Shown one piece after another: positions 62,456 to 64,000 of a stretch of DNA of 64,000 nt; position 1 is the stretch's first letter; each line of letters starts with the position of its first letter. Both the position numbers and the translations under genes were made by a program. Below the pieces are notes generated by a model. The model ran no database searches. It was not told where the DNA came from and saw nothing but the letters and a program-made list of their open reading frames with translations. The DNA is from Calothrix sp. PCC 7716 (GTDB lineage: Bacteria > Cyanobacteriota > Cyanobacteriia > Cyanobacteriales > Nostocaceae), in the NCBI RefSeq assembly GCF_019977735.1, contig NZ_AP025018.1, positions 4,154,001 to 4,218,000 on the forward strand. The letters are read 5' to 3'.

Positions 62456-62733
62456 AACTTTATATCGAAACACAAAAATTGCCGATATTTGCAGCAATCC
62501 TTAACAAGCTTATGATACCCATGAGTATAGTGCTTGTAACATTTGTGCTTACACTTTTATGCTAAAATATGCCCATTTTTGCCCGTAATACTCTATATAA
62601 AGCAGTTGAACACGTTCGATAGGCGCCAATGAACGAGTCAAGATATTTTTGTTACAAGCCGTACATTTACTTAGATAATAGTGGGATGTTATTGTTATAA
62701 AGGATACGAAAACTACTCAGCCTACAAGAGTAA

Positions 62734-63357
62734 ATGAAAGTTCATCGACTTCTTTTGATATTTATCCTTTTTTGTTTAGCTTTGATATGCGTTATCGCTT
62801 TTGCTAACTTTCAAACACCGAATAATAAACGCTCTACATTGTGCCACAGTACTAAACTTCTGACTCAAATTGAAGTTAAAAACTACGATGCTAGTGGGGT
62901 TAAGTTACGTGATGGCACATTTATTAGAAAAGTTTCCCTCGATAACAATAGAAAACTAAAAGTCATTATTTTTCCTAGAGCTATTTCTCCCCAAACTTGG
63001 CTAAAGATACCTCAATCATCGATTCAATATATCGGTAAAGGTGGCGATGACAGTTGGGAAGAATGGCTGCGTCCCGACTATTTTTATTTACTCCAAGTTC
63101 CTCCAAAAGCAACAGGTTTAGCTTTTGGAAGACTATGTTATCGCAATGGAGATGTTGAGGTTGAGGCTATTAAAAAATTGAAAAAAATTTATAAAGGAAA
63201 GATAAATATCAATGACAAAATAAATCTTTCAATTGAAGAGCCTATACTAACTATTAATCCATATAGCGTTATCGTCAATACTGGAAGTAATCGTCGAGAT
63301 GCCCTAGGTAGTGAAACAGAAGTATATTTTACAACACAAGACCTGAAGCTTGATTGA
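62734..63357 (+). CDS. Exported or membrane-anchored protein of unknown function
   Basis: A 207-residue protein with a hydrophobic start (LLLIFILFCLALICVIAFANF), a signal or anchor. The mature part is beta-rich (NYDASGVKLRDGTFIRKVSL, KLKVIIFPRAISPQTWLKI) with two cysteines. I do not recognise it. The region before it has one GGCGCC and no clear hairpin. Confidence 0.55.
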   Translation: MKVHRLLLIFILFCLALICVIAFANFQTPNNKRSTLCHSTKLLTQIEVKNYDASGVKLRDGTFIRKVSLDNNRKLKVIIFPRAISPQTWLKIPQSSIQYIGKGGDDSWEEWLRPDYFYLLQVPPKATGLAFGRLCYRNGDVEVEAIKKLKKIYKGKININDKINLSIEEPILTINPYSVIVNTGSNRRDALGSETEVYFTTQDLKLD

Positions 63358-63381
63358 ATATGAGTTTATTTAGACAAAGTG

Positions 63382-63819
63382 TTAAGCATTTAAAGACTTT
63401 GATGAGGAAAGCGACATCATTATAATGTCCGAGCGCTGGCGCCAACCTTGCTTCGACCAAAACGAAGATGCTGCATCGTTTTCGCTAAGTATAAATAAAT
63501 GACATTTATCAATACCTTGCTTTTGTAGCTGTGATAAGCATGATTGAACAAGTTTGGTGGCGATACCTTGCCTACGGTAATCTGGTAAAACAGCCAAATG
63601 GTTGAGATAACCTCGGCGCCCGTCATGACCACATAATACGGCGCCGACAATTTTACCATTGTGGCAAGCAATATAACTTAAACCTGGGTTACGGTGTAGA
63701 TAACGTTCGATATTTTCTCTAGAGTCAGCATCACGTAAACGTACACCTTGACTATTTTCCCAAAGAGTTATTACTTCTTCATAATCCGTAATTTTTAACT
63801 CTATTATTTCTACTTCCAT
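63382..63819 (-). CDS. GNAT acetyltransferase (YpeA-like)
   Basis: A 145-residue GNAT protein. IVGAVLCGHDGRRGYLNHLAVLPDYRRQGIATKLV contains the acetyl-CoA loop R-R-Q-G-I-A, and WSKQGWRQRSDIIMM is the C-terminal part. The pattern is that of the YpeA subgroup, with unknown substrate. It is convergent with the preceding gene, 24 bp apart. Confidence 0.88.
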   Translation of the reverse strand: MEVEIIELKITDYEEVITLWENSQGVRLRDADSRENIERYLHRNPGLSYIACHNGKIVGAVLCGHDGRRGYLNHLAVLPDYRRQGIATKLVQSCLSQLQKQGIDKCHLFILSENDAASSFWSKQGWRQRSDIIMMSLSSSKSLNA

Positions 63820-63929
63820 ATTTTATAACTTTAGCCATCCGAATAGTTGCCCTACTGTTAATTTCTTTACTGCTGATGTAACCATAGATATTATTTATAC
63901 GTATGTAATTCAGTATATTGATTATTCGT

Positions 63930-63995
63930 ATAGCTGTGGAGACGTGATATATTCCCTGCGGGACACTGCGTGAACACGTCTCTACATTTAATGAT
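63930..63995. repeat. GTAGAGACG-type palindrome, right edge
   Basis: GTGGAGACGTGATATATTCC at about 63936 and GAACACGTCTCTACATTT at about 63972 are inverted copies around a GC-rich loop (CCCTGCGGGACACTG). Same family as 31718-31745 and 37755-37783. Confidence 0.75.
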
Positions 63996-64000
63996 GATAA

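Noticed and set aside
1-64000. tRNA, rRNA or riboswitch genes
   Set aside because: I looked for T-arm sequences, rRNA signatures and known riboswitch cores and found none that I would defend.

Overview
The window is chromosomal DNA of a cyanobacterium, most likely a filamentous, possibly heterocystous one. Supporting genes are the catalytic subunit of ferredoxin:thioredoxin reductase, an RNA-recognition-motif protein followed by rpsU, an RppB-type sensor kinase, a PilT-type pilus ATPase, an overlapping DUF6887/DUF6888-like pair and DUF309. Coding density is moderate, and the gaps are full of short palindromic and heptameric repeats typical of such genomes. A strong genome signature is the hexamer GGCGCC. 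I count roughly 105 copies by eye, where a handful would be expected, and I see no copy of the usual cyanobacterial HIP1 octamer GCGATCGC.

Layout. 1-2640: a divergent transketolase-like gene running off the left edge, facing a DeoR-type regulator. 2641-8860: small genes, gene remnants and one intact IS4-like insertion sequence (6359-7820) with 16-bp inverted repeats and a 5-bp target duplication. 8987-20005: an RTX/serine-hydrolase fusion, a GT39-type glycosyltransferase, a methyltransferase, several exported proteins, the RNA-binding protein/rpsU pair, a DUF2267 protein, one half of an ABC exporter and a SemiSWEET-like protein. 20523-28617: an exopolysaccharide cluster with chain-length protein, polymerase/ligase, flippase, three GT2 glycosyltransferases and an Fe(II)/2OG oxygenase. 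29143-32782: a histidine kinase/NarL-type regulator pair and a WecG/TagA-type glycosyltransferase whose upstream region resembles that of the chain-length gene.

32892-43502: a PD-(D/E)XK-like protein, a MarR regulator divergent from a YdcZ-family transporter with operator-like palindromes between them, a large hybrid kinase, a HicB-like/VapC toxin-antitoxin pair, a second ABC exporter half, a lone Phd antitoxin and an RppB-like kinase without a neighbouring regulator. 44252-50397: a four-gene chaperone-usher-like secretion locus (two exported subunit candidates, a PapD-like chaperone, and a 1207-residue usher with a long repeated N-terminal extension). 50851-64000: polyphosphate kinase, a single-domain response regulator, ftrC-DUF309, a DUF58 protein, a PilT-like ATPase, glucokinase, a histidine phosphatase and small genes.

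How the parts fit. The central theme is the cell surface: polysaccharide assembly (20.5-32.8 kb), a possible surface fibre (44-50 kb) and a pilus motor (56.8 kb), accompanied by several two-component proteins. The two ABC halves carry complementary degenerate motifs and may form one heterodimeric exporter. Repeat families have also entered genes: a palindrome lies in frame inside the hybrid kinase, and heptamer repeats lie in frame inside the RppB-like kinase and at the C-terminus of the DUF309 protein. All calls come from reading motifs and order by eye; no database search was possible.
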